From positions 62,001 to 126,000 of the forward strand of contig NZ_JAGO01000011.1 of the NCBI RefSeq assembly GCF_000526695.1: DNA of 64,000 nucleotides, given 5' to 3'. Shown piece by piece: positions 16,673 through 26,447 of the stretch. How positions within the stretch are numbered: the stretch's first letter is position 1; each line of letters starts with the position of its first letter. Position numbers and translations under genes: made by a program. The notes under the pieces are model-generated. The model did no database searches and was not told the origin of the DNA. It saw only the letters and a program-made list of their open reading frames with translations. Origin of the DNA: Carnimonas nigrificans ATCC BAA-78 (lineage in GTDB: Bacteria > Pseudomonadota > Gammaproteobacteria > Pseudomonadales > Halomonadaceae).

Positions 16673-18357
16673 TACATCTCCTCCGGAGCACCCAGGCCCA
16701 GCAGATTCAAACCGTTGAACAAGACCTGACGCACCGCCAGGCAGAGCGCCAGGCGCGCATTACGCTGAAACTCGTCGTCTGTCATTACCTTGACAGCGTT
16801 ATAGAAGGAGTGGAAGTCCGACGCAAGTTCTTGCAGGTATTGCGCAATCTGGTGCGGCTCGCGGGCACTCGCCGCGCGTGCCAGCTGTTCAGGGTAGGCC
16901 GCAAGACGGTTGAGCAGATCCTTTTCGCGCTCCTCGGTGAGCTGGTCGAGATGAGCAAGGCCGATCTGTTCATCAAACGGTACCTCGTTTTCAGCGGCCC
17001 GTTTTAGCACGCTGCATAGCCGTGCGTGAGCATACTGAAGGTAGTACACCGGGTTGTCGTTGGACTGTGCCAGCGCCAGGTCGATATCGAAGGTGAGCTG
17101 TGAATCCACCTTGCGCGCCACCAGGAAGTAGCGGGTAGCGTCACGACCCACTTCGTCGATCAGATCACGCAGGGTAACGTAGCTACCGGCACGCTTGGAG
17201 AGTTTGACCTCCTTGCCATCGCGCACCACCATCGCCATCTGGTGCAGCACATATTCAGGCCAGCCCTTGGGAATGCCCGCATCCAGAGCCTGTAGCCCTG
17301 CACGTACCCGCGTCACGGTGGAGTGGTGATCGGCGCCCTGTTCATCAATAACGGTGGTGAAGCCGCGCTGCCATTTGTCCAGATGGTACGCAACATCGGG
17401 CAGGAAGTAGGTGTAGAAGCCATCGCGCTTTCTCATGACGCGATCCTTGTCATCACCGAAATCGGTGGTGCGCAGCCATAGTGCGCCGTCGGCTTCATAG
17501 GTGTGACCGTTGGCGACCAGACGTTCTACCGTTTTTTCTACCTTGCCTTCGCTGTAGAGCGATGATTCAAGGAAATAGACATCGAATTTAACGTCGAACG
17601 CTTTCAGGTCGAGATCCTGCTCGCGGCGCAAATAGGCCACGGCGAAGTCGCTGACCGCCTTGCTATCGTCAGGATCTGCCTTGGCAGTTACTTCGCGATC
17701 ATCGGCGCGAACGGTAACGCCCTGCATGTAGTCGCGCGCGATCTCCTTGATGTATTCACCGCGGTAGCCATCTTCAGGCCATGCCGGATCGGAGGGTTCA
17801 AGGCCCTTGATGCGCGCCGAGACCGAACGCTCCAGATTGACGATCTGGGCACCGGCATCGTTGTAGTAGAACTCTTTGGTAACCTGATAGCCGGTGGCGT
17901 CCAGCAAGCGTGCAATACAGTCGCCCACTACGGCGCCACGCCCATGGCCTACGTGCAGCGGGCCGGTGGGATTGGCCGAAACAAATTCGATCTGTACCTT
18001 TTCGCCCTGACCGTGGTGGCTGCGGCCAAAGGTTTCCCCTTCGCTCAGCACTCGCTTGATGATTTCAGCCGCTGCCGAGGTGGCCGCGAAAAAGTTGATA
18101 AAGCCAGGGCCTTTGATCTCTACCTTCTCGACGGCGGCAGAGTCTGGCAGCGCCTTGACCAGGGCTTCGGCAATCTCGCGGGGCGGCTTGCCGGCAGGTT
18201 TCGCCAGCACCAGCGCAAGGTTGGTTGCGTAGTCGCCGTGGGACTTGTCGCGCGTAGCATCAATGCGGATATCTACTGCATGGTCGGCAGGTAGCAGCCC
18301 CTCACTCTTGAGCGTTGCGAGGGCGTGATTCAGTAGCTCAAGGAGCGTTTCTTTCAT
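16672..18357 (-). CDS. argS: Arginyl-tRNA synthetase
   Basis: Class I aminoacyl-tRNA synthetase charging tRNA-Arg; 561 aa. The HIGH-type motif is HVGHGRG, inside SANPTGPLHVGHGRGAVVGD, and the KMSKS equivalent is KLSKRAGS. An N-terminal Add-1 domain and a C-terminal DALR anticodon-binding domain flank the core. The start is the ATG opening MKETLLELLNH; the in-frame upstream extension lacks conservation. Confidence 0.97.
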   Translation of the reverse strand: MKETLLELLNHALATLKSEGLLPADHAVDIRIDATRDKSHGDYATNLALVLAKPAGKPPREIAEALVKALPDSAAVEKVEIKGPGFINFFAATSAAAEIIKRVLSEGETFGRSHHGQGEKVQIEFVSANPTGPLHVGHGRGAVVGDCIARLLDATGYQVTKEFYYNDAGAQIVNLERSVSARIKGLEPSDPAWPEDGYRGEYIKEIARDYMQGVTVRADDREVTAKADPDDSKAVSDFAVAYLRREQDLDLKAFDVKFDVYFLESSLYSEGKVEKTVERLVANGHTYEADGALWLRTTDFGDDKDRVMRKRDGFYTYFLPDVAYHLDKWQRGFTTVIDEQGADHHSTVTRVRAGLQALDAGIPKGWPEYVLHQMAMVVRDGKEVKLSKRAGSYVTLRDLIDEVGRDATRYFLVARKVDSQLTFDIDLALAQSNDNPVYYLQYAHARLCSVLKRAAENEVPFDEQIGLAHLDQLTEEREKDLLNRLAAYPEQLARAASAREPHQIAQYLQELASDFHSFYNAVKVMTDDEFQRNARLALCLAVRQVLFNGLNLLGLGAPEEM

Positions 18358-18487
18358 GAGAGAAAAACCATTATTGGGCTGAGTGCGCTGCCGAACCGCT
18401 ATACCGGAAGGGCGCGACAAGAGGTGGAAATGCTATGAAGCTGGCTATTATGGGCCAGCGCTGCGGTGCTCTCAAGTCCTGACGGGA

Positions 18488-20749
18488 TTAGCCCAGAGTG
18501 ATGGGGTCAATGTCGATTGACCACCTGACGCGACGGGCGTCGGGGGCACTTTCAAGCCACTGGATCAGCCAGTCGGTGGCGGTGTGGAGCAAACTGCGTT
18601 TGTCGCTTTGCAGCATCAGTTGCGCGTGATAGCGATTCTGGCGGCGCTCCATGGGGGCTGGCACCGGCCCCAGACAATCCACGGCGAGGGATTGATGCCC
18701 CAGCCACTGGCGAAGTTGCTGGCTGGCTTCTGAGAGCAGGGTTTCGACCACTGTCTGCTGGGCACCTTCTGCGCGCAGCAAGGCGAGAAAACGGTAGGGT
18801 GGCAGCCGTGCGCTGCGGCGCTCTTCAAGTAGCTGTAGCGCCAGTGCGTCGTAGCCTTCGTTGGCAAGCAGTCGCAGGTTAGGGTCATCGGGGTGCATGG
18901 TTTGAATCAGCGCACGCCCGGGGCGAGCACCACGTCCGGCACGTCCGGCCACCTGGGTGAGTAGCTGGGCGCTCTGCTCAAGGGCTCTGAAGTCACTGCC
19001 GTAAAGACCGCCATCGGCATTGACGACGACCACCAGCGTTACGTGGGGGAAGTGGTGCCCCTTGGCCAGCATTTGGGTGCCTACCAAAATACAGGGTTCG
19101 CCGCTTCTGATATCGGCCAGCGCATCGTCCATGGCGCCCTTGCGCCGCGTGCTGTCGCGGTCGATACGCAGAATGCGCGTAGTGCTGAAGCGCGCGGCAA
19201 GCGTCTCTTCAGTACGCTCGGTGCCGCTGCCCAATGGGCGCAGATCGCCGCTGGCACAGCTAGGGCAGGCGTCGGGCAGCGGCGTTACGTGCTCGCAGTG
19301 GTGGCATACCAGCTGGGGAGGGGAGCGATGCAGGGTCATATGGGCATCGCAGTTGGGACAATCGAAGATATGGCCGCACTGATGGCAGGAAAGGGTGGGA
19401 GCAAACCCTCGCCGGTTGATAAATACCAGTACCTGATGCTGTTGCGCCAGATGTTGCTCAATGGCCTGCATGGCATCTTCCCCCAGGCCACCGCGCCGCT
19501 GTTTGACGCGAATATCGGTAAGCTCCAGGTTGGCAAAGCTGGCATTGGCTGCACGCTGGATCAGTTTCAGGTGCAGATAGCGCCCCTCCAAGGCGTGCGC
19601 CAGTGTTTCCAGAGAAGGGGTAGCACTACCCAGCACTACCGGTACCTGCTCGCGATGGGCGCGCACCAGCGCCAGATCACGGGCGTGATAGCGCAGGCTG
19701 TCCTGCTGCTTGAAGGAGGTGTCGTGCTCTTCATCAATAATGATGGCTCCCAGCTTCGCCATCGGCGTGAAGATGGCAGAACGGGTGCCAATCACGACGC
19801 GTGCACGCCCCGCACGAGCCGCTTCCCAGGCATCGAGCCGATCGCCATCGCTCACCCCTGAATGCAGCATCGCAACCGGTACGTTAAAGCGTCGCTTGAA
19901 GCGCTGTAGAGTTTGCGGCGTCAGACCAATTTCAGGCACCAGCACCAGCGCCTGCTGGCCGCGCGCAAGCACCGCTTCGATCAGTTGCAGGTAAATTTCG
20001 GTTTTGCCGCTGCCGGTAACTCCATGCAGCAGGGCGGGGGCAAAGGTGCCGAGCTGTTGGCTTAGTGCCGCCAGCGCACTTCCTTGCTCGCGATTAAGCG
20101 TAAGAGAAGGCTCCGCCAGCACTGGCCCCGTGCCAGGTTCAGCGCAGGTGAGAGGTTCTGAAGTCGCCGTAATCAGGCCCTTGCTGGTTAAGCGATCAAG
20201 CTGATCTCGGCTAAAACCGTGGGCCAGAATAGCTGAGGTGACCACGCCGCCGGGGTGCTGGCGAAGAACTTCCAGTAGCTCCGCCTGCTTGCGCGCACGC
20301 CCCATTTCAGCATCGGTAATGACGCGGCCCTTGTCGGTACAGCGCCAGCGCTCGCGAGTGCGTGCCTCCAATGGACGCCCCTGGCGTAGCAGTACTGGCA
20401 TCGCTTGAGCGAAGGTGTCGCCCAGCGAATGCTGGTAGTAGCGCGCCGTGAATTGGCACAGCCATAGCCACTGTGCGGGCAGCGGCGTGCGATCAATCAG
20501 CTCCACGACCTGCTTGAGCTTGTCGCGCTGCCACTCGCTGTCAGAGGCCACTTCTGCAACGATGCCCACTACTTCGCGTTTACCGAAGGGCACCCGCACT
20601 CTGACGCCGGCTACCCAGCCCCCTTCGGGCGCTTCCTGGCCGGGCACATAGTCAAATAGCTTTCTGAGCGGTGAAGACACGGCGACGCGCAGGATGGGCG
20701 GAGTGCTGGAGAAGCTGCCGGAGGGCGTCGCTGAAGGGGCGTATGACAA
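18488..20749 (-). CDS. priA: Primosomal replication protein N' (PriA helicase)
   Basis: 3'-5' helicase that restarts stalled forks; 753 aa with the chosen start. The N-terminal 3'-DNA-binding domain begins PPILRVAVSSPLRKLFDYVP. Walker A is GVTGSGKTEIY, the helicase box is DEEH, and eight cysteines form the zinc-binding insert (CHQCGHIFDCPNCDAH and CHHCEHVTPLPDACPSC). The frame opens to 20821, but I choose the TTG at 20749: it has GAGG upstream, and the rpmE promoter occupies the DNA further upstream. An ATG a few residues on is lacking. Confidence 0.93.
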   Translation of the reverse strand: MSYAPSATPSGSFSSTPPILRVAVSSPLRKLFDYVPGQEAPEGGWVAGVRVRVPFGKREVVGIVAEVASDSEWQRDKLKQVVELIDRTPLPAQWLWLCQFTARYYQHSLGDTFAQAMPVLLRQGRPLEARTRERWRCTDKGRVITDAEMGRARKQAELLEVLRQHPGGVVTSAILAHGFSRDQLDRLTSKGLITATSEPLTCAEPGTGPVLAEPSLTLNREQGSALAALSQQLGTFAPALLHGVTGSGKTEIYLQLIEAVLARGQQALVLVPEIGLTPQTLQRFKRRFNVPVAMLHSGVSDGDRLDAWEAARAGRARVVIGTRSAIFTPMAKLGAIIIDEEHDTSFKQQDSLRYHARDLALVRAHREQVPVVLGSATPSLETLAHALEGRYLHLKLIQRAANASFANLELTDIRVKQRRGGLGEDAMQAIEQHLAQQHQVLVFINRRGFAPTLSCHQCGHIFDCPNCDAHMTLHRSPPQLVCHHCEHVTPLPDACPSCASGDLRPLGSGTERTEETLAARFSTTRILRIDRDSTRRKGAMDDALADIRSGEPCILVGTQMLAKGHHFPHVTLVVVVNADGGLYGSDFRALEQSAQLLTQVAGRAGRGARPGRALIQTMHPDDPNLRLLANEGYDALALQLLEERRSARLPPYRFLALLRAEGAQQTVVETLLSEASQQLRQWLGHQSLAVDCLGPVPAPMERRQNRYHAQLMLQSDKRSLLHTATDWLIQWLESAPDARRVRWSIDIDPITLG

Positions 20750-20752
20750 GAA

Positions 20753-20782
20753 TTGGCCTCGATACAAATGTGCTGCTAGAAT
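20753..20782 (+). promoter_or_regulatory. Sigma-70 promoter of rpmE
   Basis: TTGGCC (20753-20758), an 18-nt spacer and TAGAAT (20777-20782) read toward rpmE, giving a leader of about 145 nt. The divergent priA start lies just left of it. Confidence 0.45.
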
Positions 20783-20934
20783 ATGCGGCTCTCGTCCGGT
20801 GGCAAGCCATTGCATGATCACCGCCGGTGCAGAGTATCTCTATCTTCTATTCTGTATGCGGTACCTGGCAAGGCGCGACGATCATTCCGCGCATTCAACT
20901 TGATCAGGCAGCGGCATGCTTTGCGAGGTTTCTC

Positions 20935-21150
20935 ATGAAAGCGTCGATCCATCCCGAATACAACACTGTTTCCGCTAGCTGCTCTTGCGGTGCCAAGTTT
21001 GACGTTCACACTACGTCCAACGAAGACTTCAACCTGGACGTATGTTCCAACTGCCACCCGTTCTACACTGGCAAGCAGAAACAGGCGACCACTGGTGGTC
21101 GTGTAGAACGTTTCAACAAGCGTTTCGGCGCTGCGATGAAGCGTTCCTGA
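20935..21150 (+). CDS. rpmE: 50S ribosomal protein L31 (zinc-binding form)
   Basis: 71-aa L31 joining the two ribosomal subunits (bridge B1b). The start [10 protein letters not shown] is typical; the frame upstream of it is ignored. Four cysteines, CSC near residue 16 and CSNC near residue 37, identify the zinc-containing type, which is usually replaced by a cysteine-free paralogue under zinc starvation. FYTGKQK and [11 protein letters not shown] complete the family pattern. GCGAGG precedes the start. Divergent from priA, a common arrangement. Confidence 0.97.
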   Translation: MKASIHPEYNTVSASCSCGAKFDVHTTSNEDFNLDVCSNCHPFYTGKQKQATTGGRVERFNKRFGAAMKRS

Positions 21151-21184
21151 TTACTGCGCTCGGGTCTTCCGAGCGGCTGTACTC

Positions 21185-21213
21185 AAAGCTCCGCCCTGTG
21201 CGGAGCTTTTTAT
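21185..21213 (+). terminator. Rho-independent terminator of rpmE
   Basis: AAAGCTCCG pairs with CGGAGCTTT around a 7-nt loop, followed by a T-rich tract (TTTTTATTT). Confidence 0.9.
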
Positions 21214-21372
21214 TTGCCTGAAGAAAATGTGGTCACCGCCATAGACGGCTCATCCTGCCGGTTTACTCTCTCCAACTCCTTTGTATTTCGGTACCGAACT
21301 CACTGATCCCTGCATTGAGACACAGCGTGCATCCAGTCTCTCGCTATGAGTCGAGGGTAGGCAGCCAAGCAC

Positions 21373-22263
21373 CTAGAGCGCGTATTCCAGATTGATCAGG
21401 GTAGTGGTATCGGTGGTGTATTGCGCGTTGGGGGGCGGGTTAGTGGTGTAGTTGATCAGATAGGCCAGGCGCAGGTTGAGCTTTTCGCTCATTCCCAGCT
21501 TGAGCGATGATTCGGTGCGCATGGTGACACCATTGCCTGCCGCTTCCGCAGAAGCACGCTGCTCGAAGCTTGCGGTCTCAGTGAAGGCGTAAGTGTAATC
21601 AAAGCCCAGATAGCCCAGGGCGCGGTATTTGGTCGGGCCGTATCTCAGCACATCGCGGCGTATTCCTGGCCCCATGTCGATGGACAGGTTCTGGTGCTCG
21701 CTCTTCAGTAGCTGACGTCCATAACCCCCCGCTAGCGCAAGCTGATTGGAATAACCGCTGAAACGGTCAACGGTAAGACGAAGCTGACTGAACAGATAGC
21801 TGTCATCGTTGAGGTCATAGCGCGTGCGCGCCGCACCTACGTAGTGCTCGGCGGTGGTTTCATTCTTGTTGGCCGAGTTGTAGGCGTAAGCATAAAGATT
21901 GTATGACCACGGGCGATTGTACCAATTCAGATCGGCACGGCCATTGAGAGTGTGGGTGGTGTCATTACCGCTGGCCGCCGTTAGGCCAAACTGCACGCTC
22001 CCCTTGAACAGCTCGTCGCTGTTTTGGGGCGGTACAAAGGTGGAGAAGTCGGCGATGGGCGAGTAGTTGCCGTTGTAGGTGCCGCTATTGGCACCACTGC
22101 CGGTAGGGATGTCGTAATCCCTGATGATATCGCCCCACGCCTCGCTATGAAGGCTTCCTGACAATAGCAGCAGTAGCCCGGGAGCAAGACGGGCGCGAAA
22201 AGCAGAGCGCCGGCACCTTGAAGGCCCCGGCGCTTTAGTGGCGTGATCAGAAGATCGAGTCAT
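21373..22263 (-). CDS. DUF481 outer-membrane beta-barrel protein (YdiY-like)
   Basis: About 296 aa, a DUF481 family member; some relatives are called salt-induced outer-membrane proteins. A signal-peptide-like hydrophobic stretch (LAPGLLLLLSGSLHSEAWG) precedes a region rich in alternating aromatic and polar strands (GYGRQLLKSEHQNLSIDMGPG) and ends in a strand terminating YAL. A paralogue lies at 48941-49708. The ATG at 22263 overlaps the last 17 nt of ponA, and a terminator-like hairpin (22206-22234) lies within its first codons. The start is therefore uncertain, and no better downstream ATG keeps the whole signal peptide. Confidence 0.8.
   Translation of the reverse strand: MTRSSDHATKAPGPSRCRRSAFRARLAPGLLLLLSGSLHSEAWGDIIRDYDIPTGSGANSGTYNGNYSPIADFSTFVPPQNSDELFKGSVQFGLTAASGNDTTHTLNGRADLNWYNRPWSYNLYAYAYNSANKNETTAEHYVGAARTRYDLNDDSYLFSQLRLTVDRFSGYSNQLALAGGYGRQLLKSEHQNLSIDMGPGIRRDVLRYGPTKYRALGYLGFDYTYAFTETASFEQRASAEAAGNGVTMRTESSLKLGMSEKLNLRLAYLINYTTNPPPNAQYTTDTTTLINLEYAL
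22206..22234 (-). terminator. Terminator-like hairpin after ponA, inside the DUF481 leader
   Basis: AGCGCCGG pairs with CCGGCGCT, and inner CCTT pairs with AAGG. Minus-strand CTCTGCTTTTCGCG follows, with only a short T-run. It begins 13 nt beyond the ponA stop but sits within the apparent 5' end of the next ORF. Confidence 0.45.
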
Positions 22264-24760
22264 AGGATCCGGTTCCCTGAGAACCTGATCTGTCCTCAAG
22301 GTCAGGACTGACCGATGGCTGCTGATACCCCGGCAGGTTATCGCTGCGGAATATCTCGGGAATACCGCCCGGAGAGCCATCGCGGAGCAGTAACCCTGAT
22401 TGAGGATCAATGCGGCGCGTCACGATATTGCTGGGCTGCGGTGGATTCTGGCTAGGCACACCTTGCAACGCTTGCCCCATGAACTGCATCCAAATGGGCA
22501 GGGCGGCCTGAGCACCAAATTCACGCACGCTGGTGTTGTTGTCGTTACCCACCCACACGGTCGATACCAGACCTGAGTTGAAGCCCGAGAACCAGGCATC
22601 ACGACGGTCGTTGGAAGTACCTGTCTTGCCGGCCAGGTCATCACGGCCAAGCTGAAGGGCGCGACGGCCAGTACCTCGGCGAATAACATCTTTCATCATG
22701 TCCTGAATCTGGTAGATAGAGGCAGGATCGGCGATGCGTTCGGCAACGGGGTAGGTGCGGCCATCAATCTCAACACTGGTAGTACCTTCATCGCAATCGC
22801 GGCAGGCGACCGGCGGGGTCGGCTCATTCAGAATATTGTCGCGGGTATTATCACCCTGAGTGATCTTGCTGATATACCACGGCACCACCTTGAAACCGCC
22901 ATTGGCAATCTCGGCGTAGCCACGCGCCATCTCAAGCGGCGTCAGCGAGGCGCTACCCAGCGCCAGCGATAGCCCGTCGGGCAGCTGGCTGCGAGAGAAG
23001 CCCATATTGACCAGCATATCGAGCGTTTTATTGATACCGGTCGAGTTCAAGGCACGAATGGTGACCAGGTTACGCGAACGGTATAGGCCAACCCGCAAAC
23101 GAGTGGGGCCATTGAAGCTCATGTTGTCGTTTTCGGGGCGCCAGTTCTTGCCGCCTGCCTGCGCCTGCACGATAGGTGCGTCGTTGACCACGGTTGCAGG
23201 CGTCATGCCGCCATTTTCCAGCGCTGACAGATAGATGAACGGCTTGAATGTGGAGCCGGGCTGGCGGCGTGCCTGAGTGGCACGGTTAAAGCTTGATTTC
23301 GAGAAGCTAAAGCCGCCCTGAAGTGCACGAATCGCGCCATTATTGGGGTCAAGCACCACGATGGCCGCTTCAGCCGTAGGTACCTGCGCCAAACGCCAGC
23401 GCGTGTTGTCACCGGAACCGCGCTGCATGATGCGCACCATGTCGCCGCGTGACGCAATGCGCGAAGCCGAGCTGCTGCCGCGTGCTGCCCAGCGCAGATC
23501 GCTCCAGGCAATGGTGGCCAGCTCGCCGTTGCGTCTTAGTACACGCATCTGCTGACCCTGGCTGCTTACCACGATAGCGGGTTCGAGAGGGCCAAGTGCT
23601 GGCGTGCCACGCAATACGTTGACCCAGTTGGAAACATCTTCATCAATGCCTTCAATACGGGTTGAACTGCGCTCCGCCGCCTGATGGGCCGTTTCAGCCA
23701 CTTCCGGCGATGCTGAAAGCTCTTCTTCCAGCCCACGGTGGTTGGTATCGCCCTTCGCCTGTGTCAGCGTTGGCGCGATATTTTTCTGCTCAACCCCACG
23801 CCAGCCATGGCGCTCGTCATAAGCGATCAATCCATCGACCAGTGCTGTGTGCGCTTTTTCCTGATCTTTGCTCGACAGCGTTGTAGTGATCGAATAGCCG
23901 TCGGTGTACGCCTTGTGACCAAAACGGGACACCGCGTACTGACGTGCCATTTCAGCCACATAGCGTGCTTCTACTTCATTGCGGCGGTGCGCTGAGCGGA
24001 CATGGATGGGTGCCTGGATCGCTTCCTTGTACTGATTTTCATCAATGTAGCCGAGATCACGCATGCGCAGGAGGATCCAGTTACGACGGATCAGTGAGCG
24101 CTCAGGGTTGGCAATCGGGTTCAGCGTAGAAGGTGCCTTGGGCAGCCCCGCAATGGTAGCTGCTTCCGGCAGGGTCAATTTGTCGAGTGACTTGCCGAAA
24201 TAGACCTCGGCGGCAGTGGCAGCGCCATACGCGCCCTGGCCCAGGTAAATCTTGTTCACATACAGCTCGAAGATCTGCTGTTTGCTCAGAATCCTCTCCA
24301 TCTGTAGCGCGAGCAGAATTTCCCTGATCTTGCGCGCGAAGGTCTGGTCGAGCGTCAGCAGGTAGTTACGTGCCACCTGCATGGTGATGGTACTACCGCC
24401 CGAGCGTATTTCGCCGCTTCCAGCCAGTTCGACAGCGGCACGCGCCAGCCCTTTGGGGTCGATGCCGTTGTGATGGAAGAACTCCTGGTCTTCAGCGGAA
24501 ACGAAGGCGTCCACCAGCGTAGAAGGAATCTGGTCATATTTGACGATCTTGCGCCGCTGCTCGCCATACTCACCGATCAGCTTGTGATCCTCGGTATAGA
24601 TGCGCAGAGGTGTCGCCAATTGATAGTGCTGCAATCCGTTGACGTCAGGAAGGCTCGGCGAAAAGTAGATACTGACTGCGACAACAGCCAGCAGTACGGC
24701 TGCCGTAATGGATACGCACAGCCAGAACAGGTGAAAGATGCTGCGTTTAATCAACTTCAT
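22247..24760 (-). CDS. mrcA: Penicillin-binding protein 1A (bifunctional PBP)
   Basis: Class A PBP, 837 aa, polymerising and cross-linking peptidoglycan in the periplasm. One N-terminal TM helix (about 8-33). The GT51 glycosyltransferase has catalytic E90 in SAEDQEFFHHNG and GGSTITMQ at 121-128. The transpeptidase has the SxxK motif S503-TF-K506, then SRN and KTGTS. The middle holds the OB-like insert of PBP1A. Divergent from pilM, a placement seen in many gammaproteobacteria (ponA/pilM). Confidence 0.96.
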   Translation of the reverse strand: MKLIKRSIFHLFWLCVSITAAVLLAVVAVSIYFSPSLPDVNGLQHYQLATPLRIYTEDHKLIGEYGEQRRKIVKYDQIPSTLVDAFVSAEDQEFFHHNGIDPKGLARAAVELAGSGEIRSGGSTITMQVARNYLLTLDQTFARKIREILLALQMERILSKQQIFELYVNKIYLGQGAYGAATAAEVYFGKSLDKLTLPEAATIAGLPKAPSTLNPIANPERSLIRRNWILLRMRDLGYIDENQYKEAIQAPIHVRSAHRRNEVEARYVAEMARQYAVSRFGHKAYTDGYSITTTLSSKDQEKAHTALVDGLIAYDERHGWRGVEQKNIAPTLTQAKGDTNHRGLEEELSASPEVAETAHQAAERSSTRIEGIDEDVSNWVNVLRGTPALGPLEPAIVVSSQGQQMRVLRRNGELATIAWSDLRWAARGSSSASRIASRGDMVRIMQRGSGDNTRWRLAQVPTAEAAIVVLDPNNGAIRALQGGFSFSKSSFNRATQARRQPGSTFKPFIYLSALENGGMTPATVVNDAPIVQAQAGGKNWRPENDNMSFNGPTRLRVGLYRSRNLVTIRALNSTGINKTLDMLVNMGFSRSQLPDGLSLALGSASLTPLEMARGYAEIANGGFKVVPWYISKITQGDNTRDNILNEPTPPVACRDCDEGTTSVEIDGRTYPVAERIADPASIYQIQDMMKDVIRRGTGRRALQLGRDDLAGKTGTSNDRRDAWFSGFNSGLVSTVWVGNDNNTSVREFGAQAALPIWMQFMGQALQGVPSQNPPQPSNIVTRRIDPQSGLLLRDGSPGGIPEIFRSDNLPGYQQPSVSPDLEDRSGSQGTGSYDSIF

Positions 24761-24921
24761 TCAAAACAGCCCATCGCTGGTGGGAAACGCCGCCAAACCC
24801 AACCTGGGCGGGCGTTACGTAAGGTAATTCGCATCTCGGGCGCCATCGCCTGAGATGTTGAGTCGATGCAAAAAGTCTGAAAACAGTCGCGCATTATAAG
24901 TAGCGTGCCGTGGAGGAGCCA

Positions 24922-25884
24922 GTGATAAAGCATGTCAGCATGTTGCGTAATAGTTACCAAGCGTTTGGCGGCTCTTTAACCAAAAGCATCAGACACCGTT
25001 TCAAGCGTGCCGGTTCCCTGCGCCGTGATCTTGGTGTAGCGCTGGAGGAGCGCCAAATGAGCGTGGTGCTGCTCACTTGCCGGGGCGGCTCAATCCTCTC
25101 TAGCCTAGCTGACCGCGTAACGGCTGAAAATGATGAAATGCAGCAGCTTGTGCAATTATCAGGAATGCTGGCCGAATATGAGCAGCGCGCCCCCTTGAAT
25201 AGCGTGACGGTCGCGATTGCCGGTACTCGCGTATTGCGTGAACCCTTTGATGTGCCTGCGGGTGTTTCGGCGAGGCATGTGGAGCGCTTTGCAGCGAGCC
25301 GCGCTGAACAGCTGGGGCATCAATTGGGCGTTGAGGTCTGCCATGACTTTTATCTGCTCGCTGATGATGCTTCTGCCCATCTTAAACGTGGTGTCCTGAT
25401 TGTATGCCGCCGCAACAGCCTAAGTGTCATGGCGTCAGCAGTATCTCGTGTTACTTCAGCGGCGCTGCGTGTCGTGCCTGAAAGTGTCGCGCTGGCTTCT
25501 ATGGCGCTCTACCTTGAACACGACTGGCTGTGCTGGCGGCGGGGGCGTTGTCATGAACTGATCACAGATCGCGCTACCGAAAGCTTCTTTATTACTGCGA
25601 GAGACGATAGCGCTGAGCAGGAACAGCTCTCTATTGCGGCACTCTTGCATCAGGCGGGGGCGGTAGAGAGTGAGCGCGTCATTCGACTGGCAGGAGAACC
25701 TCTGCGCTGCTCTTTGCCACACTTGTCGCAGGTAACAGGTCAGCGCTTTGCTCCCTTGGCTATGACGCGCACGCTGGGCATGGCGACACGATGTGCTGCA
25801 CTGGATGACTCCTTCGTGGTGCCGTTTGCGCTTGCCAACGATGCGGTCTCGGTGCCTTCCCTTATGATCGGGGCAGCGCAATGA
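24922..25884 (+). CDS. pilM: PilM/HofM-like type IV pilus assembly protein
   Basis: Cytoplasmic actin-like protein that binds the PilN N-terminus in the pilus alignment complex; 320 aa. Sequence alone is weakly recognisable (RRDLGVALEERQMSVVLL at the usual LGVDI position), closer to HofM than to canonical PilM, so the call leans on its place before pilN. Start: GTG at 24922 with GGAGG 5 nt upstream. A GTG at 24910 and an ATG at 24940 are alternatives. It overlaps pilN by 4 nt (ATGA). Confidence 0.78.
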   Translation: MIKHVSMLRNSYQAFGGSLTKSIRHRFKRAGSLRRDLGVALEERQMSVVLLTCRGGSILSSLADRVTAENDEMQQLVQLSGMLAEYEQRAPLNSVTVAIAGTRVLREPFDVPAGVSARHVERFAASRAEQLGHQLGVEVCHDFYLLADDASAHLKRGVLIVCRRNSLSVMASAVSRVTSAALRVVPESVALASMALYLEHDWLCWRRGRCHELITDRATESFFITARDDSAEQEQLSIAALLHQAGAVESERVIRLAGEPLRCSLPHLSQVTGQRFAPLAMTRTLGMATRCAALDDSFVVPFALANDAVSVPSLMIGAAQ

Positions 25885-26447
25885 ACGTGCGGCAGGTCAA
25901 TTTGCTGGCGTGGCGCTCCAGCGCTCGCCGTCGTGTGGTGATGACCCTGGTGAAGCGCGCAACATTGATGGCTATTGCTGCCGGTTTGGTCATGGTGGTG
26001 CTCTCGTCAATGCTTGCCTGGTTTGGAGAGTATCGCCAGGAGGCTCTTCATAAGGCGCAAGCGCCAACGCTTGGCGACGCTGTGTGGCGAGAAGAGCTGG
26101 GCCGCCTTGAAACCCGACAGCACAAGCAGCAAGCGGATGCGATCCGTTATGGTCACTGGGTGGATTATCGGGACAACCAGTTGTTGCTGTGGTCTACGCT
26201 CGCCACGCAGATGAATGCGCTGAGTGCCCTCAAACAAATCCGCTTTGCCGAAGGTGGCTGGGAAATTTCTCTGGGAATGGAGCTTGCCGAAGCATCCGCC
26301 ATTGCCCATCAGTGGCAGCAGCAGTCACCTTCCGCCGCTATCGAAGTGCTCGATCATCGCGCGGAAGACGGCGGCTTTACGCGAATTCGCCTGAGTCGCC
26401 GTAAGGGCACTGATGCCACGGAATCTGCGCGGATGTCGCAGCCATGA
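25881..26447 (+). CDS. pilN: PilN-like type IV pilus inner-membrane protein
   Basis: 188 aa. The N-terminus MNVRQVNLLAWR is the PilN segment that docks into PilM. One transmembrane helix follows (about 30-50, MAIAAGLVMVVLSSMLAWF), then a coiled coil and a small periplasmic ferredoxin-like domain. It overlaps both neighbours by 4 nt, so pilM, pilN and the next gene are translated together. Confidence 0.85.
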   Translation: MNVRQVNLLAWRSSARRRVVMTLVKRATLMAIAAGLVMVVLSSMLAWFGEYRQEALHKAQAPTLGDAVWREELGRLETRQHKQQADAIRYGHWVDYRDNQLLLWSTLATQMNALSALKQIRFAEGGWEISLGMELAEASAIAHQWQQQSPSAAIEVLDHRAEDGGFTRIRLSRRKGTDATESARMSQP

